Shown: positions 24,386 to 34,103, numbered from the stretch's first letter. The stretch is 64,000 nucleotides of DNA from Pseudomonas sp. ANT_H12B (GCF_008369325.1 NZ_VOBI01000022.1:51263-115262); one strand, 5' to 3'. Notes: generated by a model from the sequence alone, not told the origin. Made by a program: numbers and translations.

Positions 24386-25537
24386 TCAGACTTTCAACAC
24401 TTTGCCGCCAATGGCCACCGCCACCAGCAACACCGCCATTAACCCGAACGCAAAACTCAAACTGCTGCCGTGGGCGATAAAGCCGATCACGGCCGGGCCT
24501 GCGAGAATCCCTGCATAACCCAGCGTGGTAATGGCCGGCACCGCGATGCTTTCGGGCATGACCGTCTGTTTGCCAACGGCGGTGTACAACACCGGCACAA
24601 TGTTCGAACAACCTGCGCCTACCAGCGCATAACCCACCAGCGCCGCCTCCCAACTCGGTGCGAAGGTCGCCAGGAACAGTCCCGCTGCGGCCGTCAGCCC
24701 GCCAAATACGATCACCCGTGTAGCGCCGAGGCGTCGCACGATGGCATCGCCGGTCAAACGCCCGATGGTCATCGTCAGTGCAAACGCGGCGTAACCCAGC
24801 CCCGCATAGGCCGTGTCGATCCCGCGCTCCTGCGCCAGGAACACCGCACTCCAGTCGAGCGCCGCGCCTTCGGCGAGGAACACGATGAAACACATGCCGC
24901 CAATGAACAGCACAATGCCGTGGGGAACGGCGAACGCCGGGCCCGAACTTTCGCTACCGTAAGGCAACAGGTGCGGCGCCGCCTTGAACAGTGCGATCAG
25001 CAGCAACACGATCGCTACCAGCGTCGCACCCAACGGCGAAACCCCAAGGCCGAGCAAGGCGCTGACACCCGCCGCACCGACAATCCCGCCAAGGCTGAAC
25101 ATTCCGTGGAAACCCGACATCATGGTCTTGCCACTGGCGCGCTCGACGATCACCGCTTGCAGGTTCACCGTCGAATCCACCGTGCCCAGACCCGCACCGA
25201 AGATGAACAACGCCGCGATCAGCGCCGGAATCGAAGACACGGTCGCCAACAACGGCAGGGCCACGCAGATCAACAAGGTACCGCCGGTCGCCACCCGGCG
25301 ACAGCCGAAGCGCGTAGCCAGAATCCCGGCCATTGGCATCGCCAGAATCGAGCCCACCCCCAGACACAACAGCAGCAAACCGAGCGTCCCTTCATCCAGC
25401 CCGGCCCGAGCCTTGGCGTAGGGCACCAGCGGCGCCCAGGCGGCAATGCCGAAACCTGCGATGAAGAAGGCAATGCGCGTGGACATCTGTTCCAGGCGCC
25501 CGGGAACGACGGGTGGCGGGGTGCTGATGACGGTCAT
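24386..25537 (-). CDS. MFS transporter of the sugar/FucP- or YfcJ-like group
   Basis: 383 residues with about 12 hydrophobic helices: MSTRIAFFIAGFGIAAWAPLVPYAKARAGLDEG at the start and LLLLCLGVGSILAMPMAGILATRFGCRRV with the loop 2-3 motif in degenerate form. The compact length and PYAK-RAGLDEGTLGLLLL opening match small MFS carriers annotated as hypothetical sugar or drug exporters. It stands alone, ending in a REP cluster. Substrate unknown. Confidence 0.85.
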   Translation of the reverse strand: MTVISTPPPVVPGRLEQMSTRIAFFIAGFGIAAWAPLVPYAKARAGLDEGTLGLLLLCLGVGSILAMPMAGILATRFGCRRVATGGTLLICVALPLLATVSSIPALIAALFIFGAGLGTVDSTVNLQAVIVERASGKTMMSGFHGMFSLGGIVGAAGVSALLGLGVSPLGATLVAIVLLLIALFKAAPHLLPYGSESSGPAFAVPHGIVLFIGGMCFIVFLAEGAALDWSAVFLAQERGIDTAYAGLGYAAFALTMTIGRLTGDAIVRRLGATRVIVFGGLTAAAGLFLATFAPSWEAALVGYALVGAGCSNIVPVLYTAVGKQTVMPESIAVPAITTLGYAGILAGPAVIGFIAHGSSLSFAFGLMAVLLVAVAIGGKVLKV

Positions 25538-25646
25538 GAAAAATCCTTGGTATTGCGGGTAACTGACGGCTTGCGGGTCAACATCCTTGCATATCAGCCA
25601 GCCTGCCGCGACCTCGAAGGTTTTCCACGACGGTTAATCCAACGGT

Positions 25647-27233
25647 TTAAAACGTCCCTCGCGTTTCGCTGACCGCGCCGCTGATGAAACTGACATTGGG
25701 GCCCGGCTGCCAGCGCACAGGGTCAGACGGCTCGTTGCTGCGCACGATGCATTTCCATTCGATGCCTTGATTCGCGGGCAAATCGATGGCGCCTATCCAA
25801 CGGTTTTCTTGTGAGTTGCGGGTCAAGGCAATGGCATGACCCGGATCCCATGCCCCCAGTTCGAGTGACGAGCCGGCGGCATAAACGTTTTGGCCGGGAT
25901 AGGTACTGGCATAGTCGCAGGTGAAGCGAACGCTGACGGGCGGTTGTTCGGGAGCCGTGGTCCAGATCCGGATTTTGCCGCCATCCCAGGTCAGTGCCTG
26001 TTGGGTCAGCCTTTGGGGAAGTTTGGTCAAATCCGAATCCAGCGCGATCACCAGGCTTTTACGGGTACCTGTCGTCGTTGCAACCAGCCCGGAATACTGA
26101 GGCTGGAAGCGGATCGGTGAGTCAGCCTTGATACCGGCCTCCTTGCGAATTGCGATTAATTGGCGAATCAGGTCGCCACGTTGCCAGTCATACATGTCTG
26201 GCCAGTAGATCGCCGGTGTCCCCGGCGTGCCAAGGATGTAAGCGTAAGCCTGGTTACGCAGTGCTTCGGCCAGCGGCCAATGACGTTGTCCCCGATAGAG
26301 CCCCGGCGAGGAACCCGTGTCATGGTTGTCGACGAAGGTCACGGCGATTTTGCGCCAGGCTGGATTCGGGTTGCCATTCAACCCGTGCCTCCATTCAGCA
26401 ATCGAACCGTTCTGCATGCGCTCCTTGAGGGCGAAGTCGAACACCGTGCAGCGCGAGCGATCAGACCAGTCCTTGAGTGCATCCTGCCAACCGGCCTTAC
26501 TGCGCCAATCGTTGTCGGGGTATTCGCGGGGGCCTTTCCACAATTCACCGACACAGAACTGCTGATCCCCGAAAGCCTGCATCCACCGATCGACTGTTTC
26601 CGGTGCATAGCCTCTGACAAAATCAAAGCGCAGGCCTGTGGCACCGTACTGGTCACGCAGATTGATGAACTCCTTTTTGAAGGTTTCGAATACCTGCGGG
26701 TTATGGGTATTGAGGTCGGCAGCGCCATCCATGAAGGCGTCGCCTTCATCGCACTCGGCACAATCGTGACGCCACTCTTTGCGGCCTCTTGGAAACTGCG
26801 ATTCGACGACATTGCTGTCGTTCATGTGATTGGGCACCACGTCGTAGACTATCTTCACGCCCGCACCCTTCAACGCCCCGGCAGCTTGTTGAAGTTGTTT
26901 ATCGGTGCCGTAATCGCTGTTTTTGTCAAAACTACCCCAGAAATAACCTTCGCCTCCGCCGGACGTACCTTTGCGGCTGTCGACCCAGCTGGAACGATCT
27001 TGCCAGGGTGGAGGCATCCAAATGGCGGTAAAACCGTCCCGGCCGATTTGACCGGCCGTGTGTGTCAGTACCGAGTACCATTTTTCGGCGGCATCGCGAC
27101 TGGAGTTCCAGTGAAAGCCCTGCAACAGAATTTCTTCCCCGGTACCGTTGCGAACGGGGACGGTTTCATCGGCGATCGCCACACCGTTCAAAGTCAGGCC
27201 AATCAGCAGGGACAGTACGGAAGTCTTTTTCAT
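25647..27233 (-). CDS. secreted GH13 amylase, maltotetraose-forming type, with CBM20
   Basis: 528 residues from ATG 27233 (signal MKKTSVLSLLIGLTLNGVAIA). GH13 regions: DVVPNHM, GLRFDFVRGY (nucleophile Asp), CVGELW (acid Glu) and FVDNHDTG. The order and the neighbouring text (GEEILLQGFHWNSSR, IWMPPPWQD) closely recall glucan 1,4-alpha-maltotetraohydrolase of P. stutzeri. The last ~100 residues (VSVRFTCDYASTYPGQNVYAAGSSLELGAW) are a starch-binding CBM20. It acts outside the cell on starch. Monocistronic; no maltooligosaccharide uptake genes nearby. Confidence 0.92.
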   Translation of the reverse strand: MKKTSVLSLLIGLTLNGVAIADETVPVRNGTGEEILLQGFHWNSSRDAAEKWYSVLTHTAGQIGRDGFTAIWMPPPWQDRSSWVDSRKGTSGGGEGYFWGSFDKNSDYGTDKQLQQAAGALKGAGVKIVYDVVPNHMNDSNVVESQFPRGRKEWRHDCAECDEGDAFMDGAADLNTHNPQVFETFKKEFINLRDQYGATGLRFDFVRGYAPETVDRWMQAFGDQQFCVGELWKGPREYPDNDWRSKAGWQDALKDWSDRSRCTVFDFALKERMQNGSIAEWRHGLNGNPNPAWRKIAVTFVDNHDTGSSPGLYRGQRHWPLAEALRNQAYAYILGTPGTPAIYWPDMYDWQRGDLIRQLIAIRKEAGIKADSPIRFQPQYSGLVATTTGTRKSLVIALDSDLTKLPQRLTQQALTWDGGKIRIWTTAPEQPPVSVRFTCDYASTYPGQNVYAAGSSLELGAWDPGHAIALTRNSQENRWIGAIDLPANQGIEWKCIVRSNEPSDPVRWQPGPNVSFISGAVSETRGTF

Positions 27234-27445
27234 GATCGTCACCGAACGATTGATTTCAGGTCCACTCTGGGTTTGGTTCGGCTAGCTGTCTGCTGTCATA
27301 AATGACAGGTTGCATGGATGACTTCGCAATAACGATGGGGATGTTAATAACTGGATTGTTTAGGCCCGACTCCCGGGCGGTATTTCATCGCCGGGCTTTG
27401 ACGCTAAAGTACGGGCTCTTTTCTGGCTGATTTCAGGAGCGCTTC

Positions 27446-28438
27446 ATGACGCCGTTCTACGATGCTCGAGGCAATATCTACGCTGTGGTGGCGCCTGACG
27501 ATGTGCGCCGTAGCGGTATCGACCTGCCTGAACAGACCAGCCACGCGGCGCAAAGCCGCGAGAGGTGGGCGTTGTCGGCCATTCACGCATTCTGTGGCTG
27601 GGCTCCCGGGACACAACCGCCCGGCAGCAAGGCGCGTCGCTGCGACGGCTTGCTGGTCGGACCGTTCCAGGCGGCGCCGTCCTTTGACCTGCTGATCGTC
27701 AACACCGACGGCACGTTGGCTGAGCGTAGCGGCAACGGCCTGACGATTTTTTCCCAAGCGCTCAGTGAACAAGGGTTGCTGCCTCGGGACGCGGCTTGCC
27801 TGCTCAGGGTTCATCATGACAAGACTGATGTTATTTCACCGGGCGAGACGTCCGTGAAACCGGCGCAGGTCGAAAGTGTGCACGGGTTTTGGCTGGACTT
27901 GGGCAAGCCTTCATTCGGGCCGGGTGCGGTCAGCGCTGAAGGAGTTGAAAGCATGGCATTCAACGGGCGCGAGCTGAGCCACGTGCAGCCACTGGCGTCA
28001 CTTGATGCCGCCTGGACGCGCAGTCAATTCGTGCGGGTCGGCAATCCGCATTGCGTGACCCTTGTGGATAACGCGGCTGCCTTACCGGGCAATGAGCAGA
28101 TGCGCGAGCCAGGGTTGTCCGAAGGATTGACGCGCATCGCCTATGCCAGGCCGACCGGGGCAGGGCAGCCCTGTCCGGCGGGTGTCAATCTGCAATGGGC
28201 GATGCTGGAGTCTGAAGGGCGAGTCGTTGCGCGGGTGTTCGAGCGTGGTGAAGGGCCGACGGCGTCATCGGGCACCAGCGCCAGTGCGGTGGCCTGCGCG
28301 GCGTGGCGGGTGGGATGGGTGGCGGCGGGGGAGGTGAGCGTGGTGATGCCCGGTGGTACGGCGCCGATTTTGTTGGAAGAGTCTGATGGTGAGTTGAGTC
28401 GGGTCAGCCTGTTTGGTACGGCTCGATTGGTGGGTTGA
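27446..28438 (+). CDS. DapF-fold epimerase homologue lacking both catalytic cysteines
   Basis: 330 residues with the two-lobed diaminopimelate epimerase pattern: VNTDGTLAERSGNGLTIFSQAL (about 85-106), QFVRVGNPHCVTLVD (194-208) and VFERGEGPTASSGTSASAVACA (264-285). In DapF the two catalytic residues are Cys in CGNG and CGTG; here both positions are Ser (95 and 275). Classic two-thiol racemisation is therefore unlikely, so it may act as an isomerase or binding protein on another substrate. Ends at a REP pair; no lysine or cell-wall genes nearby. Confidence 0.8.
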   Translation: MTPFYDARGNIYAVVAPDDVRRSGIDLPEQTSHAAQSRERWALSAIHAFCGWAPGTQPPGSKARRCDGLLVGPFQAAPSFDLLIVNTDGTLAERSGNGLTIFSQALSEQGLLPRDAACLLRVHHDKTDVISPGETSVKPAQVESVHGFWLDLGKPSFGPGAVSAEGVESMAFNGRELSHVQPLASLDAAWTRSQFVRVGNPHCVTLVDNAAALPGNEQMREPGLSEGLTRIAYARPTGAGQPCPAGVNLQWAMLESEGRVVARVFERGEGPTASSGTSASAVACAAWRVGWVAAGEVSVVMPGGTAPILLEESDGELSRVSLFGTARLVG

Positions 28439-28450
28439 TAGTTAGATCGC

Positions 28451-28527
28451 TTTCGCGAGCAGGCTCGCTCCCTCAGGGGATTGCGAACGACACAAAACCA
28501 ATGTGGGAGCGAGCCTGCTCGCGAAGG
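28451..28527. repeat. REP-type inverted repeat pair
   Basis: Facing copies TTTCGCGAGCAGGCTCGCTC and GTGGGAGCGAGCCTGCTCGC in a tail-to-tail gap between the DapF-like gene and codA. Confidence 0.88.
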
Positions 28528-28550
28528 CGCCAGTCCAGTCAACGAAGAGT

Positions 28551-29798
28551 TCAGCCCTGATCGCCAAAAAACTCCACCACCGGCATCGTCCTTTTCATCA
28601 ACACCATGCCATCGCGAACCGAGTACAGCGGCAAGCCCTGGCTGCGGATGACCTCGTAATCACTGTCCGCCGACAGAATCAGCAAATTCGCCGGCCGCCC
28701 GCGTTCCAGTCCATAACGATCACCCAGTGCCAAGGCCTTGGCGCTGTTGTCGGTGACCAGGTCCAGGGCACTTTGCAGGTTGCGATAACCGAGCATGTGG
28801 CAGATGTGCAGGCCGGCTTCGAGTACCCGCAATATGTTGCCGTTGCCCAGCGGATACCACGGGTCGACGATCGAATCCTGGCCGAAACACACGTTCATGC
28901 CCGCTTCGAGCAGCTCGTTGACACGGGTCACGCCACGGCGTTTCGGGAAGTTGTCGAAGCGCCCTTGCAGGTGAATGCTTTCGGTGGGGCAGGACACAAA
29001 ACTGATCCCCGAATGCCCGAGCAGGCGAAACAGTTTGGCGCAGTAAGCGTTGTCGTAAGAGCCCATGGCCGTGGTGTGGCTGGCCGTCACTCGCGAACCC
29101 ATGTCGCGGCTGCGGGCCTCTTCGGCCAGCACCTCAAGGAAGCGCGAGTGCGGGTCGTCGGTTTCATCGCAATGCACGTCCACCAGGCAACCGGTGCGCT
29201 CGGCCAGGTCCATCAGGAACTTCACCGAACTCACGCCCTGATCGCGGGTGTACTCGAAATGCGGAATGCCGCCGACCACATCGGCGCCCATGCGGATCGC
29301 TTCTTCCATCAGCTCCCGGCCGTTGCGGTACGACTCGATGCCTTCCTGCGGGAACGCAACGATCTGCATATCGATCAGGTGACGGCTTTCCTCGCGCACT
29401 TCGAGCATCGCCTTGAGCGCGGTGAGCTGCGGGTCGGTGACATCGACGTGGGTGCGCACATGCTGGATGCCGTGGGCGGCGAGGGTCTGGATGGTTTTCT
29501 TGGCGCGGGTCTTGGTGTCTTCCTCGGTGATCGTCACCTTGCGCTCGCCCCAGCACTCGATGCCTTCGAACAGCGTGCCGCTCATGTTCCAGCGCGGCTC
29601 GCCGGCGGTGAGCGTGGCGTCGAGATGGATGTGCGGCTCGACGAAGGGCGGCACCACCAGATTACCGCCAGCGTCCAGGTCGTCGGGGCCCAGAGTCGGG
29701 GCTTCGGTCTGACGGGCGATGTTGCCGATCAGGCCGTTTTCCAGGTGCAACTCATGCAGGCCTTCTTGGTTGCGCAGGCGGGCGTTGATGATGTGCAT
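28551..29798 (-). CDS. codA: cytosine deaminase
   Basis: 415 residues from ATG 29798. Amidohydrolase motifs: PPFVEPHIHLDATLTAG (HxH metal ligands), HVDVTDPQLTALKAML, VHCDETDDPHSRFLE, ASHTTAM and FGQDSIVDPWYPLGNGN (catalytic Asp), in the order of E. coli CodA. It converts cytosine to uracil and ammonia in the cytosol for pyrimidine salvage. It begins 13 bases after codB, so they form one operon. Confidence 0.95.
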   Translation of the reverse strand: MHIINARLRNQEGLHELHLENGLIGNIARQTEAPTLGPDDLDAGGNLVVPPFVEPHIHLDATLTAGEPRWNMSGTLFEGIECWGERKVTITEEDTKTRAKKTIQTLAAHGIQHVRTHVDVTDPQLTALKAMLEVREESRHLIDMQIVAFPQEGIESYRNGRELMEEAIRMGADVVGGIPHFEYTRDQGVSSVKFLMDLAERTGCLVDVHCDETDDPHSRFLEVLAEEARSRDMGSRVTASHTTAMGSYDNAYCAKLFRLLGHSGISFVSCPTESIHLQGRFDNFPKRRGVTRVNELLEAGMNVCFGQDSIVDPWYPLGNGNILRVLEAGLHICHMLGYRNLQSALDLVTDNSAKALALGDRYGLERGRPANLLILSADSDYEVIRSQGLPLYSVRDGMVLMKRTMPVVEFFGDQG

Positions 29799-29811
29799 CA
29801 GGCGAATCCTT

Positions 29812-31083
29812 TTATAGATCTTGTAGTGGTGCGTTGGCGGTACGGGCACCCAGCACGCCGGTCAGTAACACATACGTTAGCGCGGCAGCGGCAATCCCTA
29901 CCAGCGGCGCGACCCAGGGCGAACTGAATGCGGCAACGGTGCCGACGGCATAAGCGCTCAACCCGGGCCAGTTGAACGCTGGCAACCGAGCATCGGCCAG
30001 ACGTGGATATTGACCACGATACCGGTAGAAAAAGTCCGCCATGATCACCCCGCCAATCGGCGGAATCACCGTGCCCAGCAGGATAAGGTAGGGCACGAGC
30101 AGGTCGTACATGCCCAGCAACGCGAGCAGCGTGCCGATCACCGCGCCGGCGAGGGTCACGGTTTTGCGACGGCCGGTGCGCAGCAGGTTACAACCGGCGA
30201 CGGCGAAGTTGTAAATGGTGTTGTCCTGGGTGCTCCAGATGTTGAGCAACAACATCGCCATCGCCGCCATGGCGAAGCCTTGCAACAGCAGCACTTCGAC
30301 CACGTCCGGTTGCTGGTAAACGATGGCCCCGTAGGCTCCGATCAACACCATCAGGCCGTTGCCGATGAAGAAGCCGATCAGACTCGCCAGCACCGCGACC
30401 CGGGCCGAGCGGGAGAAGCGTGTCCAGTTGGTCGCCTGGGTTGCGCCACTGACGAACGTGCCGAACACCAGGGTAATCGCAGTCGACCAATCCAGGGTTC
30501 CCGTCGGGACTACCGCGAGCAAACCGTCGAGCCCGCCGACCTTCACTGTGGCAACCCACATCGACAGCATCAGCAGCAACATCATCGCCGGCACCGCGAT
30601 GTACGACAGAATTTCCAAGCCGCGATAACCGACGTACGCGGTTGCGCAAAAAACCAGTCCGAACAGCACCATCAAGCCGAGCACAGTGCCCTCGCTCAAC
30701 TCGAAATACTTGCCCAGCACCACGGCGGCGGTGGCCGTGCCCCAGGCGTACCAGCCGATCTGGGTGAACCCGAGGATCAAGTCACTGAGCTTGCTGCCTA
30801 CCTCTCCAAAGCAGAAGCGCCCCATCAGCACCGAATTGAGGCCGCTTTTGAAGGCAATGTAACCCAGACCTGCGGCGTAAATCCCCAGCAGCAGATTGCC
30901 GACGATAATCACCGCCATCATCTCGCCGAAACTGAACGCCACCCCGAGCTTGCCGCCGGCAAACATGGTCGCGGTAAAAAAGGTAAAACCCAGCAGCACC
31001 ATGGCCGTCGAGGCCAGGCCCTTGCGGGCATGCATCGGGACTTCGCTGAGGGGGTAATCGTTGCCGGGATTGTGCTGCGTCAT
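29812..31083 (-). CDS. codB: cytosine permease
   Basis: 423 residues, about 12 helices, of the NCS1 (purine-cytosine permease) family: the leader NPGNDYPLSEVPMHARKGLASTAMVLLGFTFF and GGKLGVAFSFGEMMAVIIVGNLLLGIYA are near E. coli CodB. Takes up cytosine with a proton or sodium ion for CodA, encoded next. First gene of the operon. Confidence 0.94.
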   Translation of the reverse strand: MTQHNPGNDYPLSEVPMHARKGLASTAMVLLGFTFFTATMFAGGKLGVAFSFGEMMAVIIVGNLLLGIYAAGLGYIAFKSGLNSVLMGRFCFGEVGSKLSDLILGFTQIGWYAWGTATAAVVLGKYFELSEGTVLGLMVLFGLVFCATAYVGYRGLEILSYIAVPAMMLLLMLSMWVATVKVGGLDGLLAVVPTGTLDWSTAITLVFGTFVSGATQATNWTRFSRSARVAVLASLIGFFIGNGLMVLIGAYGAIVYQQPDVVEVLLLQGFAMAAMAMLLLNIWSTQDNTIYNFAVAGCNLLRTGRRKTVTLAGAVIGTLLALLGMYDLLVPYLILLGTVIPPIGGVIMADFFYRYRGQYPRLADARLPAFNWPGLSAYAVGTVAAFSSPWVAPLVGIAAAALTYVLLTGVLGARTANAPLQDL

Positions 31084-31237
31084 GGGGCGTTCCTTGCTGA
31101 ATGAGTGACGCGGGGGCGTGTTGCAGTGGTCGTGCCAAGCGTGGGGAGGTGTAGTTATTTATAGCCGAGCGGGGGAATTTGGCTTGAGGAAGGCTCGATA
31201 GCGGTGCGGCAGTGATGCAAGTTGGAACACTGCCGTT

Positions 31238-31347
31238 GATCGTTCCCACGCTCTGCGTGGGAATGCCTCAATGGACGCTCCGCGTCCGCTTCGGCAGGGA
31301 CGCGGAGCGTCCCGGGCTGCATTCCCACGCAGAGCGTGGGAACGATC
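31238..31347. repeat. long imperfect palindrome (second repeat class)
   Basis: GATCGTTCCCACGCTCTGCG at 31238 is matched by its complement ending at 31347; inside lies a further dyad GGACGCTCCGCGTCC/GGGACGCGGAGCGTCC. The 110-base unit can fold as a cruciform. The same family recurs at 36725-36856. It ends one base before the stop codon of the alpha/beta hydrolase gene. Confidence 0.9.
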
Positions 31348-31348
31348 G

Positions 31349-32173
31349 TCATTTGTGTAGCGGCAGAAACCGCAGGAGCGCCGCGACAATCGCTTCCGGC
31401 GCATCTTCCTGAACCAGATGCCCGGCATTCGGAATCGCCTGAAACCGCGACCCCGGGATCATCTGATGCAACGCCTGCCCGCGTTCAATGGGAATCCACT
31501 GATCGTCTTCCCCCCACAGAATCTGCACAGGACAACGAATCGTCGGGTACAGCCCTTCGGCCTCACGGGTATAACGCTCATCCATTTGCGCGATCTGCCG
31601 GTAAAACGCCGCTTGCCCCGGATGACCCAGCCACGGTTGGACGTAGGGCGCCAGCTCATGATCGGGGATCTCGCGTTTGATCGCCCCGCGAATATAGGTC
31701 GGCACAATCGCCCGCTGAATGTAATCGGGCAGACCGCTGAACGCCGCCTCATGCTGGCGCACATGCTGCACAAACGGCGAACCCCAGGGCGTCAGCGCCA
31801 CCGGATCGATCAACGTCAGGCTGCGGTAATCCTTGCCGTTCAACAGATGGGCCCGCAGTACGGTGGCGCCGCCGAAATCGTGGGCCACGACGTCCGGGCG
31901 ATCCAGACCCCAATGCTCGAGCAGTTGGGACAACAGTTCGTTCTGCACACCCAGGGACACATCGCCCTCGACTTTCTCCGATAGCCCGTACCCCAGCAGA
32001 TCGAAGTAGTGCACCCGGTGCGTGGTGATGAAGTGCGGCGCAATCCGGTGCCACACGTAAGAAGAGAAGGGCGTGCCATGCACGAACACCAGCGGCGGGC
32101 CGTCGCCCCGTACGGCGTAGCGAACGGAGTACCCGTTGAAGCGATAGGTCTGAGCCAGCGGCCAGTCAGTCAT
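31349..32173 (-). CDS. alpha/beta hydrolase with aspartate nucleophile (dehalogenase/epoxide-hydrolase type)
   Basis: 274 residues. Oxyanion motif FVHGTPFSSYVW, nucleophile elbow VVAHDFGGATVL (Asp99, not Ser), acid in LWGEDDQWIP and His in IPNAGHLVQED. An Asp nucleophile and HGTP point to haloalkane dehalogenases or epoxide hydrolases, which hydrolyse through an ester intermediate. I cannot tell which substrate. Separated from queD by a terminator; the long palindrome ends right after its stop. Confidence 0.85.
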   Translation of the reverse strand: MTDWPLAQTYRFNGYSVRYAVRGDGPPLVFVHGTPFSSYVWHRIAPHFITTHRVHYFDLLGYGLSEKVEGDVSLGVQNELLSQLLEHWGLDRPDVVAHDFGGATVLRAHLLNGKDYRSLTLIDPVALTPWGSPFVQHVRQHEAAFSGLPDYIQRAIVPTYIRGAIKREIPDHELAPYVQPWLGHPGQAAFYRQIAQMDERYTREAEGLYPTIRCPVQILWGEDDQWIPIERGQALHQMIPGSRFQAIPNAGHLVQEDAPEAIVAALLRFLPLHK

Positions 32174-32216
32174 GGGTTGTGTCCTCTTGGCGTGTCCGAG
32201 CCAAGAATCATAGGCA

Positions 32217-32248
32217 TAAAAAAACAGCCATTGAAGGCTGTTTTTTTA
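32217..32248 (-). terminator. intrinsic terminator after queD
   Basis: AAAAAAACAGCC-attgaa-GGCTGTTTTTTT; symmetrical, with T-runs on both strands, placed between the queD stop and the start of the hydrolase. Confidence 0.88.
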
Positions 32249-32311
32249 TTTACTGACGAAACGCGCTTCCCTGTGGGCCCCCACAGGGATTTTGTTGTCC
32301 GTAAGATCTGA

Positions 32312-32668
32312 TTACTCGCCGTGATAGATGCAGCCGCTGGTGCAGGTCTCGTGGATGCGGATCGCGCTGAGTTCCGGCAACAGAGGCTTCAACTCATTCC
32401 AGATCCATTTGGCCAGCACTTCACTGGTCGGATTTTCCAGGCCAGGAATGTCATTCAAATAGTTGTGATCCAGACGCTCATACAGCGGCTTGAAGATCGC
32501 CTTGATTTCCGAGAAGTCGCGGATCCAGCCGGTGTGCGGGTCGAGGTCGCCGCTGAGGTGGATGGCTACTTTGAAGGAGTGGCCATGCAAACGACCGCAC
32601 TTGTGGCCGTCCGGCACGTGGGGCAGGCGGTGGGCGGATTCGAAGGTAAATTCTTTGAAGATTTCCAC
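32312..32668 (-). CDS. queD: 6-carboxy-5,6,7,8-tetrahydropterin synthase QueD
   Basis: 118 residues. Zinc ligands in FESAHRLPHVPDGHKCGRLHGHSF (His, HxH, with the catalytic Cys in HKCGRLHGH), then FSEIKAIFKPLYERLDHNYLND and the Glu in IRIHETCTSGCIY. It turns dihydroneopterin triphosphate into carboxytetrahydropterin, the step before QueE and QueC in preQ0 synthesis. It stands alone here, far from the queC fragment, and is presumably the host housekeeping gene. Confidence 0.95.
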   Translation of the reverse strand: MEIFKEFTFESAHRLPHVPDGHKCGRLHGHSFKVAIHLSGDLDPHTGWIRDFSEIKAIFKPLYERLDHNYLNDIPGLENPTSEVLAKWIWNELKPLLPELSAIRIHETCTSGCIYHGE

Positions 32669-32762
32669 AGTGGTTTGAGCTCTGTCAGGTGGCGATCGCC
32701 GCAGCGATGTGGGCAGGCGGCGAGTTTAACAGTTTGCGTTTGGGGTTGCGGAAAAACACTGA

Positions 32763-33842
32763 CTAAAGGGTCAGCAAGCGCTCGCCGAGATGACCGTTGG
32801 CGGCCAGTTCGAGGAACTCATCGCCCAGTCGACGACTTTCCTCCATCGTTGTACGCCAGTATTTCTGCCGGCTCGGGGCATCGCCCATGAAACGCTTGAA
32901 GTCGTTACGGTCCGGCAGTTTGCCGTAGGGCAGGCGCGACAGGTATTCCTTCGATGGCGCCAACAGCAGAACATCTTGCAAGCGCGTCGGGCAGGCTCGG
33001 CGCCACGGCAGGGTTTTGTCGAACCAGCCGGGAATGACCCGGTCGGTGAAGTGCGGGTAGAGCACGATGTCGTTGCCGCTGTAAGGCAGGTCGAGGTGAT
33101 AGTCCAGCAAACCGCCGTCGCGGAACGTCCCCACGCCTGCGCCCGGCAGGTCACGCACGCCCTCCATCACCATCGGGATCGAACCCGAAGCGAGTAACGC
33201 CTGACGCAGGTTGCCGGCATCCAGCGCAACGAAGCGCGACGGGAAATCGTTCAGTGCATGGACCGGGGGCGCCAGGCGCGGGTCGTGGATGATCAGCCGC
33301 TCGAAGTGCCGTGCCAGCCGCGCACGGCCGCGCAGGTTGTCGGCGATCACCGATGACAGGCCCAGTCCCAAGCGGCCGCGATGATCATCGGCCAGCAGGC
33401 CGTGGCTTTTGACCACCATGATGTTCAGTCGGTAATGGGCGTTGTCGAGGATCGAGGCATCGCGGCCGTCGAGCAATTCATCGAGCATGCGCCGGGAGCT
33501 CTGGCTGATCTGCGCCATGGTCACGCCTTTGGCGAAATTTTGCTCGGTGTAGAGATGGCCGAGGCGGCGGAGGCCTTCGGCGGCATCCGGCAGGCAGGCA
33601 CTGGCGAAGCGCCAGGAACCCACCGACGCGCCAATCAGTGAGCGCTCCCGCGGTGCGGCCGGCAGCCATTCACCGAACAGCGCCAAGTCCAGCCCTTGAA
33701 TCCCCAGCGCCTTGGGGCCACCGGCGGCACCTGGCAGCGTCCCCACTTCGGCGGCGTTCAAACCGTTTTCACGGATGCGCGCATAGGCACGCGGGCCGGC
33801 CTTGAGGGTCAGGGAAGGGAACTTGATGTGGATGGCGGTCAT
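32763..33842 (-). CDS. patatin-like phospholipase family protein
   Basis: 359 residues from ATG 33842 (MTAIHIKFPSLTLKAG). Patatin features: GTLPGAAGGPKALGIQGLDLALFGEWL (glycine-rich oxyanion), GASVGSWRFASACL (nucleophile Ser in GASVG) and FRDGGLLDYHLDLPY (Asp in DGG). A likely lipid acyl hydrolase; no signal peptide, so cytosolic. Neighbours give no clue to substrate. Confidence 0.87.
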   Translation of the reverse strand: MTAIHIKFPSLTLKAGPRAYARIRENGLNAAEVGTLPGAAGGPKALGIQGLDLALFGEWLPAAPRERSLIGASVGSWRFASACLPDAAEGLRRLGHLYTEQNFAKGVTMAQISQSSRRMLDELLDGRDASILDNAHYRLNIMVVKSHGLLADDHRGRLGLGLSSVIADNLRGRARLARHFERLIIHDPRLAPPVHALNDFPSRFVALDAGNLRQALLASGSIPMVMEGVRDLPGAGVGTFRDGGLLDYHLDLPYSGNDIVLYPHFTDRVIPGWFDKTLPWRRACPTRLQDVLLLAPSKEYLSRLPYGKLPDRNDFKRFMGDAPSRQKYWRTTMEESRRLGDEFLELAANGHLGERLLTL

Positions 33843-33891
33843 ACCGATCTCGAATGCAGGCAAGCGGGGGATTATAGACATGCACGGTCAT

Positions 33892-33981
33892 TGTGGGAGC
33901 GAGCCTGCTCGCGATAGCGGTGTATCAGTCGGTATTAATGTGGGCTGACATACCGCTATCGCGAGCAGGCTCGCTCCCACA
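33892..33981. repeat. REP-type inverted repeat pair
   Basis: TGTGGGAGCGAGCCTGCTCG and its complement, with inner arms GATAGCGGT/ACCGCTATC extending the stem to about 30 bp. Confidence 0.92.
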
Positions 33982-34103
33982 GGTTTTGTGTATGCCTGCG
34001 ATGTCGTGTTGCCATCTGTAATGATGGCAATTCAGTTTCAATTAAGTTCGCCCCGTTAAGGTGCACTCCGTAGGCAACACATAAAAAAATACGGAGACAC
34101 CCC

